Assembly (NCBI GenBank): GCA_009694295.1
Contig: SHVJ01000012.1
Location: 1 to 35,337, forward strand
From: Acidimicrobiia bacterium
GTDB lineage: Bacteria > Actinomycetota > Acidimicrobiia > IMCC26256 > PALSA-555
Reading direction: 5' to 3'
Length of the DNA stretch: 35,337 nucleotides
Shown: in pieces, positions 22,932 to 30,925 of the stretch
Position numbering within the stretch: the stretch's first letter is position 1
How the letters are laid out: each line of letters starts with the position of its first letter
The notes under the pieces: generated by a model
Databases searched by the model: none
Told to the model about the DNA's origin: nothing
What the model saw: the letters and a program-made list of their open reading frames with translations, nothing else
Translations under genes and position numbers: made by a program

Positions 22932-25253
22932 ATGGCGAAGACCTCGGGCTCGATCCTCGGCAATCCGGTCCAGCGCGTCGAGGATCCCCGCATCCTCTCG
23001 GGCGAGGCCAAGTACTTCGACGACCTCAGTCCTCACGGCTGCGCACACATCGTCTTCGTCCGCTCCACGATGGCGCACGCCAACATCACGGCGGTCGACA
23101 CGAGCGACGCCGAGAGCATGCCCGGCGTGGTCGGCGTGTACACGAAGGACACGCTCGAGCTGGCGCCGGTGCCGGGCTTTGTGATGCTCGACGCCGTCTT
23201 CAGTCGTCCGCCGTTGGCCGACGGAGTTGTGCGCTTCGTTGGTGACGTGATCGCCGCCGTGGTTGCCGAGACGCGCACCCAGGCGGTCGACGCGGCCGAG
23301 ATGGTGGTCGTCGACTACGACCCGCTCCCTGCAGTGGTCGATCCCGAGGCCGCGCTGGCTGACGGCGCGCCGCTGCTGTTCCCGGCGCACGGATCGAACG
23401 AGGCGCTCGACCTCGTGGTGATGGGTGCAACCAGCGATCCCAACATCCTCGACGGTGCCGAAGTGGTGGTGAGTGGTCGCTTCGTGAACCAACGCGTCGC
23501 CGCGGTGCCGATGGAGCCGAATGGGATCTTGATCGAGCCCGGTCACGATGGCGCGGTCACGGTGACGGTCCCCACGCAGGGTCCGTTCGGTGTGCGCGAC
23601 GCGATGGCACCGATACTCGGTGTCGAGCCCGACAAGATGCGCGTCGTTGCACCAGCCGTAGGCGGCGGATTCGGTGCAAAGACCGGGGCCTACTGCGAGC
23701 ACATCATCACTGGCGCGATCGCGATGAAGCTCAACCGTCCGGTGAAGTGGACCGAGACCCGCTCGGAGAACATGGTCGCGATGAACCATGGTCGCGGCCA
23801 GATCCAATACGTCGATATGGCGCTCACTCGCGAAGGCAAGATTCAAGCCGTTCGAGCGCGCGTGATCTGTGACGCGGGGGCCTATCCCTCGATCGGCGCG
23901 TTTTTGCCGTTCCTCACGCGCATGATGGGTCACGGGGTGTATGAGATCCCCAAGGTCGAGGTCACGGCCCGCAGCGTGGCGACCAACACCACGACGACGG
24001 GGGCCTACCGCGGCGCCGGGCGGCCCGAGGCCGCGGCGTTCCTCGAGCGGATCATCGATATGGCGGGCGTGGAGCTAGGCATCGACCCCGTCGAGATCCG
24101 CAAGATGAACTTCATCCCGCCCGACCAGTTCCCGTACAGCACCTCCACGGGCGCCAACTACGACGTTGGTGAGTACGCCAAGGCGCTCGACGAGGCATGC
24201 CGCGTCGCCGACTACGCAGCCCTTCGCGCCGACCAGAAGGCGCGTCGAGAGCGCGGCGACACCAAGCAGCTCGGGATTGGGATCGGCGTCTACGTCGAGG
24301 TCACGGCCGGCGGCATGTTCGAGGAGTTCGGCGGCGTGGAGGTGCACGCCGACGGCACGGTGACTGCCACCGTCGGGACTTCGGCACACGGCCAGGGCCA
24401 CGAGACGGCCTACGCCATGATCGTCGCCGAGTTGCTCGGTGTTGAGATGAGCGCCGTGCGCATTGTGCAATCCGACACCGCGGTCGTTCCTCGTGGGGGC
24501 GGCACGATGGGCTCGCGCTCGCTCCAGACCGCGGGCAGCGCGCTCTATCGGGCCGGCGAAGAAGTGGTCGAGAAGGCGAAGCGACTCACCGCGCATCTCC
24601 TCGAGGCCAACGTCGATGACATCGTGGTGCACGAAGGCGGCAAGGTGGGCGTCGCCGGTGTTCCCGCAACAGCGCTCTCGTGGTCCGAGCTCGCGGTAGC
24701 CGCTGCTGATGCCAAGCGCCGTCCAGGCGACTGGCCCAGTGGAGCAGAAGGCGCGTTGGGAGCCGAGATCGACTTCAACCAAGGTGAGGCCACGTTCCCG
24801 TTCGGCGCGCACATCGCGGTTGTCGAGGTCGACACCGAGACCGGTCGGGTCGAGCTGATGCGACACATCGGCGTCGACGACTGCGGTCGCATCCTCAACC
24901 CGCTGCTCGTCACCGGGCAGCAGCATGGCGGCTTCGCTCAGGGCATCGCGCAAGCGCTGTACGAAGGCGTGGTGTACGACGACGACGGCAACCCACTCAC
25001 CGCGAACCTGATGGACTACGCGATGCCGAGCGCAGCCGAGTTCCCGAGCTTCGAGGCGAGCAACACCGAGACGCCCACCCCGTTGAATCCTCTGGGGGCT
25101 AAGGGCATCGGCGAGTCGGGCACGATCGGTTCCACGCCCGCCGTCCAGAACGCGGTCGTCGACGCGCTCTCGCACCTGGGGATTCGCCATCTCGATATGC
25201 CGCTCACCAGCGAGCGCGTGTGGAGCGCGATCCGCGACGCCTCTCCGCGCTGA
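22932..25253 (+). CDS. Xanthine dehydrogenase family molybdopterin-binding subunit (form II CoxL-like)
   Basis: The large catalytic subunit of a molybdenum hydroxylase, 773 aa. The small a/b hammerhead domain (about 20-130) is followed by two cofactor domains with VVAPAVGGGFGAKTG (about 240), TTTTGAYRGAGRPEA (about 356), GTSAHGQGHETAYAMI (about 482) and the catalytic Glu in GAKGIGESGTIG (about 720). The active-site loop is AYRGAGR, not the AYRCSFR of true form I CO dehydrogenases, so CO oxidation is unlikely; an aldehyde or N-heterocycle substrate fits better. The FAD and 2Fe-2S subunits normally found beside it are absent: upstream is the flavoprotein gene (11 nt) and downstream is mec (9 nt). 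Confidence 0.93.
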   Translation: MAKTSGSILGNPVQRVEDPRILSGEAKYFDDLSPHGCAHIVFVRSTMAHANITAVDTSDAESMPGVVGVYTKDTLELAPVPGFVMLDAVFSRPPLADGVVRFVGDVIAAVVAETRTQAVDAAEMVVVDYDPLPAVVDPEAALADGAPLLFPAHGSNEALDLVVMGATSDPNILDGAEVVVSGRFVNQRVAAVPMEPNGILIEPGHDGAVTVTVPTQGPFGVRDAMAPILGVEPDKMRVVAPAVGGGFGAKTGAYCEHIITGAIAMKLNRPVKWTETRSENMVAMNHGRGQIQYVDMALTREGKIQAVRARVICDAGAYPSIGAFLPFLTRMMGHGVYEIPKVEVTARSVATNTTTTGAYRGAGRPEAAAFLERIIDMAGVELGIDPVEIRKMNFIPPDQFPYSTSTGANYDVGEYAKALDEACRVADYAALRADQKARRERGDTKQLGIGIGVYVEVTAGGMFEEFGGVEVHADGTVTATVGTSAHGQGHETAYAMIVAELLGVEMSAVRIVQSDTAVVPRGGGTMGSRSLQTAGSALYRAGEEVVEKAKRLTAHLLEANVDDIVVHEGGKVGVAGVPATALSWSELAVAAADAKRRPGDWPSGAEGALGAEIDFNQGEATFPFGAHIAVVEVDTETGRVELMRHIGVDDCGRILNPLLVTGQQHGGFAQGIAQALYEGVVYDDDGNPLTANLMDYAMPSAAEFPSFEASNTETPTPLNPLGAKGIGESGTIGSTPAVQNAVVDALSHLGIRHLDMPLTSERVWSAIRDASPR

Positions 25254-25262
25254 TCTTTCGAC

Positions 25263-25706
25263 GTGCCGTTCGTACCACCGACGCTGCGACTGAGCCTGGC
25301 GCAGTACCGCGGCATCGTTGCGCACTGCTACGACGGCCTTCCGTATGAAGCTTGCGGCGTGCTCGCCGGTCCGGTCGAGGGTGCCGGTGAGCCAACCGGC
25401 GACGTGACCACCATCTATCCGTGCATCAATACCGATGCATCGGCCCGCACGTACACCGTCGACTCGCGTGATCTCCTCCGCTCGATGCGCGACGCTGAGA
25501 GTCGTGGTGAAGAGCTCATCGGCGTGTGGCACTCCCACACGCACACCGACGCGTACCCATCCGATACCGACGTGCGCCAAGCCATGGAGCCCAACTGGAT
25601 CTACGCGATCGTGAGCTTGAAGCAAGCCGAGCCCATCCTGCGCGCCTATCGCATCCGCGACGGCCAGACCGAAGAGATCGACATCGACGTCGCGGGCCTG
25701 GCGTAG
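25263..25706 (+). CDS. mec: JAMM/MPN metalloprotease Mec (CysO-cysteine hydrolase)
   Basis: This zinc protease releases cysteine from the CysO-cysteine adduct. It is 147 aa. The JAMM set is complete: Glu in PYEACGVLAG (about residue 27), then WHSHTHTDAYPSDTD (HxH...S..D, about 91-105). Met-Cys-Leu-type metal competitors are absent. Start: the GTG at 25263, 9 nt after the upstream stop. It precedes cysO and cysM in the same order as Rv1334-Rv1336 in M. tuberculosis, which is the main argument for this specific function over a generic Mov34 protein. A strong hairpin separates it from cysO. Confidence 0.92.
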   Translation: MPFVPPTLRLSLAQYRGIVAHCYDGLPYEACGVLAGPVEGAGEPTGDVTTIYPCINTDASARTYTVDSRDLLRSMRDAESRGEELIGVWHSHTHTDAYPSDTDVRQAMEPNWIYAIVSLKQAEPILRAYRIRDGQTEEIDIDVAGLA

Positions 25707-25710
25707 ACGT

Positions 25711-25757
25711 TTTCGGCACGCTGAAGGCGTCCATGTGTCCTTCAACGTGCCGAGAAA
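25711..25757 (+). terminator. Long stem-loop between mec and cysO
   Basis: The left arm (25711-25727, cggcacg then tgaagg) pairs with the right arm (25739-25757) over about 17 bp, with one C/A mismatch and one G-U pair. The loop is about 11 nt. It directly follows the mec stop and precedes a new candidate promoter for cysO, so it probably ends or limits read-through. No clear T-run follows. Confidence 0.55.
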
Positions 25758-25772
25758 CCCTGGGGTGACTTG

Positions 25773-25784
25773 TACAGTGGGGTC
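25773..25784 (+). promoter_or_regulatory. Putative leaderless promoter of cysO (-10 TACAGT)
   Basis: TACAGT (25773-25778) is followed by 6 nt (ggggtc) and the cysO ATG at 25785. The flanking TG before it may act as an extended -10. No Shine-Dalgarno is present. Together with the hairpin just upstream it suggests cysO has its own transcript. Confidence 0.45.
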
Positions 25785-26060
25785 ATGGCCGTCGAGGTGA
25801 AGCTGCCCGCACTGTTGCGGGTCCACGCGGGTGGTGCATCGTCGGTGAGTGCCGAGGGCAGCACGATCGGTGAGGTGTTCGCCGATCTCACTGCCCGTCA
25901 TCCGGGCCTGGCCGCCAACCTCGTCGGCGACGACGGCAGTCTCCACAAGTTCGTGAACGTGTACCGCAACGACGACGACATCCGGTACCTCGAAGCGCTC
26001 GATACGAAGGTCGCCGACGGCGACGTGATCTCGATCCTGCCTGCCGTCGCCGGCGGCTAA
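25785..26060 (+). CDS. cysO: Sulfur-carrier protein CysO (ThiS/MoaD-like)
   Basis: A 91-residue ubiquitin-fold sulfur carrier. The C-terminus ends in ILPAVAGG; the terminal Gly-Gly is adenylated and thiocarboxylated, and the resulting sulfur is passed to an aminoacrylate on CysM. The N-terminal strand VEVKLPALLRVHAGG, and DVISILPAVAGG at the end, are typical of the group. The ATG at 25785 was chosen over an upstream ATG at 25770 because the latter lies before the -10 box and adds an unconserved five residues. It stands between mec and cysM, as in mycobacteria. Confidence 0.95.
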   Translation: MAVEVKLPALLRVHAGGASSVSAEGSTIGEVFADLTARHPGLAANLVGDDGSLHKFVNVYRNDDDIRYLEALDTKVADGDVISILPAVAGG

Positions 26061-26077
26061 GTCGACGAGTCGCAGCC

Positions 26078-27016
26078 GTGACGCGGCACGAGACGATCCT
26101 CGGCGTCATCGGCGACACGCCGCTCGTCGGCATCCACGCGTTGTCGCCGAATCCCGAAGTGCGCATCTACGCAAAACTCGAGGGTCAGAACCCCGGCGGC
26201 TCGTCGAAGGACCGCATCGCGCTCAAGATGGTCGAGCTCGCCGAGCGCGAGGGTGTGCTCACGCCGGGCGACACGATCCTCGAGCCGTCGTCGGGAAACA
26301 CCGGTATCGGTCTTGCACTCGTTGCCAAGCTGCGCGGCTATCGCTTACGCGTGGTGATGCCCGACAACGTGTCGATCGAACGGCGACAGATGCTCGAGAT
26401 CTTCGGCGCCGAAGTCGTCTCGTCACCCGGCGCCGAAGGGAGCAATGGCGCGATCCGTCGTGCCGAAGAGCTTGCGGCCGAGGACCCGTCGCTACGGTTG
26501 CTGTTCCAATACGGCAACCCGGCGAACCCGCTCGCGCACTACGAAGGCACCGGGCCTGAGATCTGGCGTGATTGCCCGGAGGTCGACGTATTCGTGGCCG
26601 GACTCGGCACGAGCGGGACCTTGATGGGTGTTGGCCGCTACCTGAAAGAGCAGAAGCCGGACGTGAAGATCGTTGCCGTCGAACCGCCAGCGGGCGAGCT
26701 CGTGTCGGGGTTGCGATCGTTGGATGACGGGTTCATCCCGCCGATCTTCGATCCGGCTCTGCTCGACGGGAAGTCCATCGTGCGGCCGCGCGAGTCGATC
26801 GAGTGGTTGCGGCGTCTGCTCGACGAGTGCGGCATCTTTGCTGGCGTGTCCTCAGGTGCGGCGGTCGCAGGCGCCGTGAAGGCTGCCTCGACACTGGACG
26901 CGGGAACGATCGTGACGCTGTTGCCCGACGGAGGTTGGAAGTACCTCTCGTCCGGTGCCTGGACCGACGACCTCGACGTCGTTGCCGAGCGCGCCACCAA
27001 GATCAACTACTGGTAA
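26078..27016 (+). CDS. cysM: CysO-dependent cysteine synthase CysM
   Basis: A PLP enzyme of 312 aa that condenses an activated serine (O-phosphoserine in the mycobacterial enzyme) with the sulfur of thiocarboxylated CysO. The PLP lysine is in GGSSKDRIALKM (about residue 45), the substrate loop is EPSSGNTGIGLAL (about 70-82), and the phosphate-binding loop is GLGTSGTLMGVG (about 172-183). The C-terminal segment TLLPDGGWKYLSSGAW and the ending KINYW resemble CysM rather than CysK. The GTG at 26078 lies 17 nt after cysO. The product is still linked to CysO until Mec cleaves it, so the three genes make one pathway. Confidence 0.94.
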   Translation: MTRHETILGVIGDTPLVGIHALSPNPEVRIYAKLEGQNPGGSSKDRIALKMVELAEREGVLTPGDTILEPSSGNTGIGLALVAKLRGYRLRVVMPDNVSIERRQMLEIFGAEVVSSPGAEGSNGAIRRAEELAAEDPSLRLLFQYGNPANPLAHYEGTGPEIWRDCPEVDVFVAGLGTSGTLMGVGRYLKEQKPDVKIVAVEPPAGELVSGLRSLDDGFIPPIFDPALLDGKSIVRPRESIEWLRRLLDECGIFAGVSSGAAVAGAVKAASTLDAGTIVTLLPDGGWKYLSSGAWTDDLDVVAERATKINYW

Positions 27017-27020
27017 CGCC

Positions 27021-27989
27021 GTGGTCAACGAGCACGACATCGAACAGGCGGCGACGATCCTGCATGACGGCGGCCTCGTCGCCTTCCCGACCGAGACCGT
27101 CTACGGATTGGGTTGCGACGCGCGGAATCCCCGCGCGCTCCAGCGCCTCTACGAAGTGAAAGGTCGGCCGCCCGAGCATCCGGTCATCGTGCATCTGCCG
27201 AGTGCGGAGGCGCTTCCGGCATGGACGAGCGAAGTGCCGAGCGCGGCCCGCACGCTCGCCGACGCGTGCTGGCCCGGCCCGCTCACGATCGTGGTGCTCC
27301 GCGCCGGGCACGTGCTTGATGCAGTCACGGGTGGCCGGGGTGGTGTGGCCCTGCGCGTGCCCGACCAGCGTGTCGCGCTCGCACTGCTCACTGCGTTCGG
27401 CGACGGGCTCGCCGCGCCGTCGGCGAACCGCTTCGGACGCGTCAGCCCGACGACCGCTGCCGACGTGGTGGCCGACCTCGATGGCGATGTGGATCTCGTG
27501 CTCGACGACGGTCCGTGTCGAGTGGGTGTCGAGTCCACCATTGTCGACTGCACCGGCGACGAACCGGTGATCCTCCGCGTCGGTGGGTATCCACAGGCGG
27601 ATCTCGAAGTACTGCTCGGTCAACCGATCGCGCTCCAGGTTGATGGCGAGCGCGCCGCTCCTGGCACGTTGCCCTTCCACTATTCACCGAACGCGTGCGT
27701 TGTCGTCGTCGACGAGCACAGCGCGGCGAGGCAGATCGCCGTCGGCATCGCATCGGGAAAGCGCGTCGGCGTGCTTGCCCTTGATCTGCCGACCGGTCTG
27801 TCGCCCGACGTTGTGTTGCTCCAATCGCCAACGAGTATCGAGGACTTCGCACACGTGCTCTACGTGCGATTGCGGGATGCAGACCGCCTCGCGCTCGATG
27901 TGCTCTTCGCCGTCGCACCGCCAGAACACGGGCTCGGCGCAGCAGTCGCCGACCGGCTTCGACGCGCGGCGGGGAAGCGAGCAGAGTGA
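27021..27989 (+). CDS. L-threonylcarbamoyladenylate synthase (Sua5, two-domain form)
   Basis: This enzyme makes threonylcarbamoyl-AMP from Thr, bicarbonate and ATP, for t6A37 on tRNAs reading ANN codons. It is 322 aa. The YrdC domain (about residues 5-190) shows LVAFPTETVYGLGCDA, VKGRPPEHPVIVHL, WPGPLTIVV and APSANRFGRVSPTTA. A linker with GTLPFHYSPNA leads into the C-terminal Sua5 domain (about 225-322), so it is the long Sua5 form, not the short TsaC. The GTG at 27021 is 4 nt after cysM. In M. tuberculosis this position holds a rhomboid gene (Rv1337) instead. It overlaps murI by 4 nt. Confidence 0.94.
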   Translation: MVNEHDIEQAATILHDGGLVAFPTETVYGLGCDARNPRALQRLYEVKGRPPEHPVIVHLPSAEALPAWTSEVPSAARTLADACWPGPLTIVVLRAGHVLDAVTGGRGGVALRVPDQRVALALLTAFGDGLAAPSANRFGRVSPTTAADVVADLDGDVDLVLDDGPCRVGVESTIVDCTGDEPVILRVGGYPQADLEVLLGQPIALQVDGERAAPGTLPFHYSPNACVVVVDEHSAARQIAVGIASGKRVGVLALDLPTGLSPDVVLLQSPTSIEDFAHVLYVRLRDADRLALDVLFAVAPPEHGLGAAVADRLRRAAGKRAE

Positions 27990-28816
27990 ACGTCCCCATC
28001 AATGGGCGCATCGATGGGCCCATCGCCGGTCCGATTGGGGTGTTCGATTCCGGACTCGGTGGCCTCACTGTCTTGCGGGCGATGATCGATCTGCTTCCAC
28101 ACGAGTCGGTCATGTACTTCGGCGACACGGCGCGGTTCCCATACGGCCCGAAGCCGAGCGATGAGGTCTTGAAGTACGCGCTCGAGATCGGTCGGTTGCT
28201 CGTCGACCACGACGCACGCGTCGTGGTCGTTGCGTGCAACAGCGCGGCCGCCGCGGCGCTCGACGTGTTGGCGGAAGAGCTCCCCGTTCCAGTGCTGGGC
28301 GTGATCGAGCCCGGCATGCGCGCCGCGGCCCAGGCCACCCGCACCGGCAAAGTGGGTGTAATCGGCACCGTCGGCACGATCGCGTCGGGCGCCTACCAAC
28401 GGGCTGCTGCCGAGGTCGACGCCGACATCGAGCTCACCTGCGCCGCGTGCCCGGGGTTCGTCGAGTTCGTCGAGGCCGGCGATGTCGACTCGGAGCAGGT
28501 CCACATCCTTGCGGAGCGCCTATTAGCCCCACTCCAGACTGTGTCCGTGGACACACTTGTGCTCGGTTGCACCCATTACCCCCTGTTGGCTCGTACCATC
28601 GGCGACGTCATGGGACCCGAGGTGATGCTGGTGTCGAGCGCGGACGAGACGGCATTGGCCGTGCGCGATCTGCTGGGAACGCCACCCGACGGGTCCGCGG
28701 GCCGTTTGGGTGATCATCGATTCGTCACGAGTGGCGATGTCGACACCTTCGGACGCCTCGGCGCGCGCTTCTTGGGTCCCGAAGTCGTGCACGTCGAGCA
28801 GTGGGCCTGGTCCTGA
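27986..28816 (+). CDS. murI: Glutamate racemase
   Basis: Supplies D-glutamate for peptidoglycan. It is 276 aa. IGVFDSGLGGLTVLRA near the N-terminus and GDTARFPYGPKPSDEV are classic. The two catalytic cysteines lie in VVACNSAAAAAL (about residue 83) and LVLGCTHYPLL (about 195). The N-terminal 15 residues, including the repeated Gly-Pro-Ile motif in DGPIAGPIG, form a short unconserved extension; a later start is possible, but the GTG at 27986 overlaps the sua5 stop (gtga) and suggests coupling. It lies upstream of the phosphodiesterase-like gene, as Rv1338 lies before Rv1339. Confidence 0.96.
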   Translation: MNVPINGRIDGPIAGPIGVFDSGLGGLTVLRAMIDLLPHESVMYFGDTARFPYGPKPSDEVLKYALEIGRLLVDHDARVVVVACNSAAAAALDVLAEELPVPVLGVIEPGMRAAAQATRTGKVGVIGTVGTIASGAYQRAAAEVDADIELTCAACPGFVEFVEAGDVDSEQVHILAERLLAPLQTVSVDTLVLGCTHYPLLARTIGDVMGPEVMLVSSADETALAVRDLLGTPPDGSAGRLGDHRFVTSGDVDTFGRLGARFLGPEVVHVEQWAWS

Positions 28817-28828
28817 CATGGAGCTGTC

Positions 28829-29560
28829 ATGGAGCTGACCGTGCTCGGGTGCTCAGGTTCGTACGGTGGACCGCGCGGTGCGGCGTGCAGCGGATACCTC
28901 GTGCGCGAAGGCGACACCGCAATCTGGCTCGACTGTGGGAACGGCACGTTCGGCCATCTCCAACAGCACATTTCGGCGGAGGAGCTTTCCGCAGTGGTCA
29001 TCACCCACGAGCATCCCGATCACTGCGTGGACGTGTACGGATTGCACGTGCTCATGAAGTGGGGCTTGGAACGAGAGGGCTTCCCTGTGTACGCACCCGT
29101 TGGTCTCGACGAGCATCTCGGCACGCTCGTTGGAAACGATTGGGGTGGCGCGTTCGAATGGCGGGGGATCGACGACGGCGCGCACGTGCAGCTCGGGGAC
29201 ATGAGCATGCGCTTCTCACGCACCGATCATCCACCACCCACATTTGCTGTCGAAGTCGAAGGCAACCGCAAGCGCCTCGTGTACACCTCCGATACCGGCC
29301 CTGGATGGTCGGTCAGCGCGTTTGCTCCCGGTGCCGACCTCGTGTTGTCGGAGGCGACCTGGGCCGAGGACTACAAGCCCGCGCCCATCCACTTGACCGC
29401 GCGCGAAGCCGGTGAGGCCGCGCGCGAAGCCGGTGCGCGCCGGTTGATGCTCACGCACCTGTGGCCGCGCAACGATCCACGGCGCACAGTCGAAGAGGGT
29501 TCGAACGCGTTCGGCGAAGCCGTGACGCTCGCTGCCCCTCACCTCGTGACGCGGGTTTAA
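28829..29560 (+). CDS. Metallo-beta-lactamase-fold phosphodiesterase (Rv1339-like)
   Basis: A 243-residue metallo-beta-lactamase-fold hydrolase. The first zinc site is HEHPDHC (HxHxDH, about residues 54-60), with further ligands in [12 protein letters not shown] (His, about 132), YTSDTGPG (Asp, about 153) and [10 protein letters not shown] (His, about 212). Fold and synteny correspond to mycobacterial Rv1339, reported as an atypical class II cAMP phosphodiesterase; the cAMP role here is inferred from that. ATG codons at 28818 and 28829 lie in an 11-nt duplication (atggagctg twice); the second gives the normal N-terminus [11 protein letters not shown]. It lies between murI and rph. Confidence 0.9.
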   Translation: MELTVLGCSGSYGGPRGAACSGYLVREGDTAIWLDCGNGTFGHLQQHISAEELSAVVITHEHPDHCVDVYGLHVLMKWGLEREGFPVYAPVGLDEHLGTLVGNDWGGAFEWRGIDDGAHVQLGDMSMRFSRTDHPPPTFAVEVEGNRKRLVYTSDTGPGWSVSAFAPGADLVLSEATWAEDYKPAPIHLTAREAGEAAREAGARRLMLTHLWPRNDPRRTVEEGSNAFGEAVTLAAPHLVTRV

Positions 29561-29564
29561 GCCC

Positions 29565-30305
29565 ATGCCGCGGCGTGATGGGCGCGAGCCCGACGACCTC
29601 CGACCCGTTGCATTCACGCGCGACTACACCGACATGGCCGCCGGCTCGGTGCTGGTCGAGTTCGGGCGCACGCGGGTGCTGTGCACCGCCTCGGTCGAGG
29701 AACGGGTTCCCCCGTGGATGCGCGGGAAGGGCCGAGGCTGGGTCACCGCGGAGTACTCGATGCTGCCGGGCTCAAGCCCGGAACGCATTGAGCGTGAGGC
29801 ACAGAAGGGGCGGCCGTCGGGTCGCACCCAGGAGATCCAGCGGCTCATCGGGCGCTCGCTCCGGGCCGTGACCACGCTCGAGACCATGGGCGAAGTGCAA
29901 GTCACCGTCGACTGCGACGTTCTCCAAGCTGATGGTGGAACCCGTACAGCGTCGATCTGTGGCGGCTATCTCGCATTGCACGACGCGTGCTCGCGCCTGG
30001 TCGCAACGAAGAAGATGGGCGCGCATCCGCTCAACGACCAATGTGCGGCGGTCTCGGTGGGGATCGTCAAGGGCGTGCCGTGCCTCGATCTCGAGTACTC
30101 GGAAGATGCCACCGCCGAGGTCGACATGAACGTGGTGATGACAGGAGCCGGGCGGTTCGTCGAGGTGCAGGGCACCGCTGAGGGCATGCCGTTCTCGCGC
30201 AGCGAGCTCGACGACCTCGTGGCCCTCGCACAAGGTGGGATCGAAGAGCTGTTCGAGCTGCAGCGCCAGCTCTTGGCTGTTCCGCCCCCGCCGCGTTCTG
30301 GGTGA
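29565..30305 (+). CDS. rph: Ribonuclease PH
   Basis: A phosphorolytic 3'-5' exoribonuclease that trims tRNA 3' ends. The 246 aa is the family's usual length. Diagnostic segments are [22 protein letters not shown] at the N-terminus, [37 protein letters not shown] (about 27-65), [17 protein letters not shown] with the phosphate-binding Arg region, [23 protein letters not shown] (about 117-140) and [20 protein letters not shown] near the C-terminus. The start follows the phosphodiesterase gene by 4 nt. The rph-rdgB order is the same as Rv1340-Rv1341. Confidence 0.97.
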   Translation: MPRRDGREPDDLRPVAFTRDYTDMAAGSVLVEFGRTRVLCTASVEERVPPWMRGKGRGWVTAEYSMLPGSSPERIEREAQKGRPSGRTQEIQRLIGRSLRAVTTLETMGEVQVTVDCDVLQADGGTRTASICGGYLALHDACSRLVATKKMGAHPLNDQCAAVSVGIVKGVPCLDLEYSEDATAEVDMNVVMTGAGRFVEVQGTAEGMPFSRSELDDLVALAQGGIEELFELQRQLLAVPPPPRSG

Positions 30306-30319
30306 GCTGCGCTCCACCC

Positions 30320-30925
30320 ATGACGACATTCGTGCTCGCCACTGCGAATCCCGACAAGGCCACCGAGATCCAAGCCGTCCTCGCTGACGTCGGAGCGCCG
30401 GTCACCCTTCGCCCGCGCGACCCGTCGCTCCCCGAAGTGGAAGAGACCGGACTGACGCTCGAGGACAACGCGCGACTCAAGGCGATTGATGTGTGCGGCC
30501 AGACTGGACTGCCGGCAATCGCCGACGATACCGGCCTCGAAGTGGACGCACTCGATGGCGCGCCCGGTGTTCGTTCCGCTCGCTTCGCCGGCGAGCACGC
30601 CACCTACGCCGACAACGTCAACCTGCTGTTGGAACGACTGCACGACGTCCCGGAGGATCGACGGACGGCGCGGTTTTCGACGGTCGCCATCGCGCGTTGG
30701 CCCGACGGTCGCGAGGTCGCCGCGCTTGGGACCGTCGAGGGCGTCATTGCTACTGCACCTCGCGGTGACAACGGGTTCGGTTACGACCCGGTCTTCATGC
30801 CGATCGAGGGCGACGGAAGGACGTTTGCCGAGATGGATCCGGCCGAGAAGCACGCCTGTTCGCATCGCGGCCGTGCGTTCCGTACGCTCGCTGAGGGGCT
30901 ACGCGCCGATTCGGAGAGCATCTGA
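30320..30925 (+). CDS. rdgB: XTP/dITP pyrophosphatase (RdgB/HAM1)
   Basis: Hydrolyses non-canonical purine triphosphates (ITP, dITP, XTP) to monophosphates, protecting DNA and RNA. From the ATG at 30320 the protein has 201 aa and begins TTFVLATANPDKATEI, the typical first strand and loop. Other signatures are VEETGLTLEDNARLKA, LPAIADDTGLEVDALDGAPGVRSARFAG (catalytic Asp region, about 68-90), GDNGFGYDPVFMP and FAEMDPAEKHACSHRGRAF. A GTG at 30302 that overlaps the rph stop would add six residues; it may be used instead because of the coupling. Its stop shares one base with the next ATG. Confidence 0.95.
   Translation: MTTFVLATANPDKATEIQAVLADVGAPVTLRPRDPSLPEVEETGLTLEDNARLKAIDVCGQTGLPAIADDTGLEVDALDGAPGVRSARFAGEHATYADNVNLLLERLHDVPEDRRTARFSTVAIARWPDGREVAALGTVEGVIATAPRGDNGFGYDPVFMPIEGDGRTFAEMDPAEKHACSHRGRAFRTLAEGLRADSESI

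Noticed and set aside
22932-25253. Aerobic CO dehydrogenase (CoxL form I)
   Set aside because: The active-site loop is AYRGAGR, not the AYRCSFR expected for form I, and no CoxS or CoxM gene is adjacent.
24075-25946. 623-codon minus-strand open frame opposite the molybdopterin subunit, mec and part of cysO
   Set aside because: It lies antisense to three genes with intact motifs, and its composition is typical of shadow frames.
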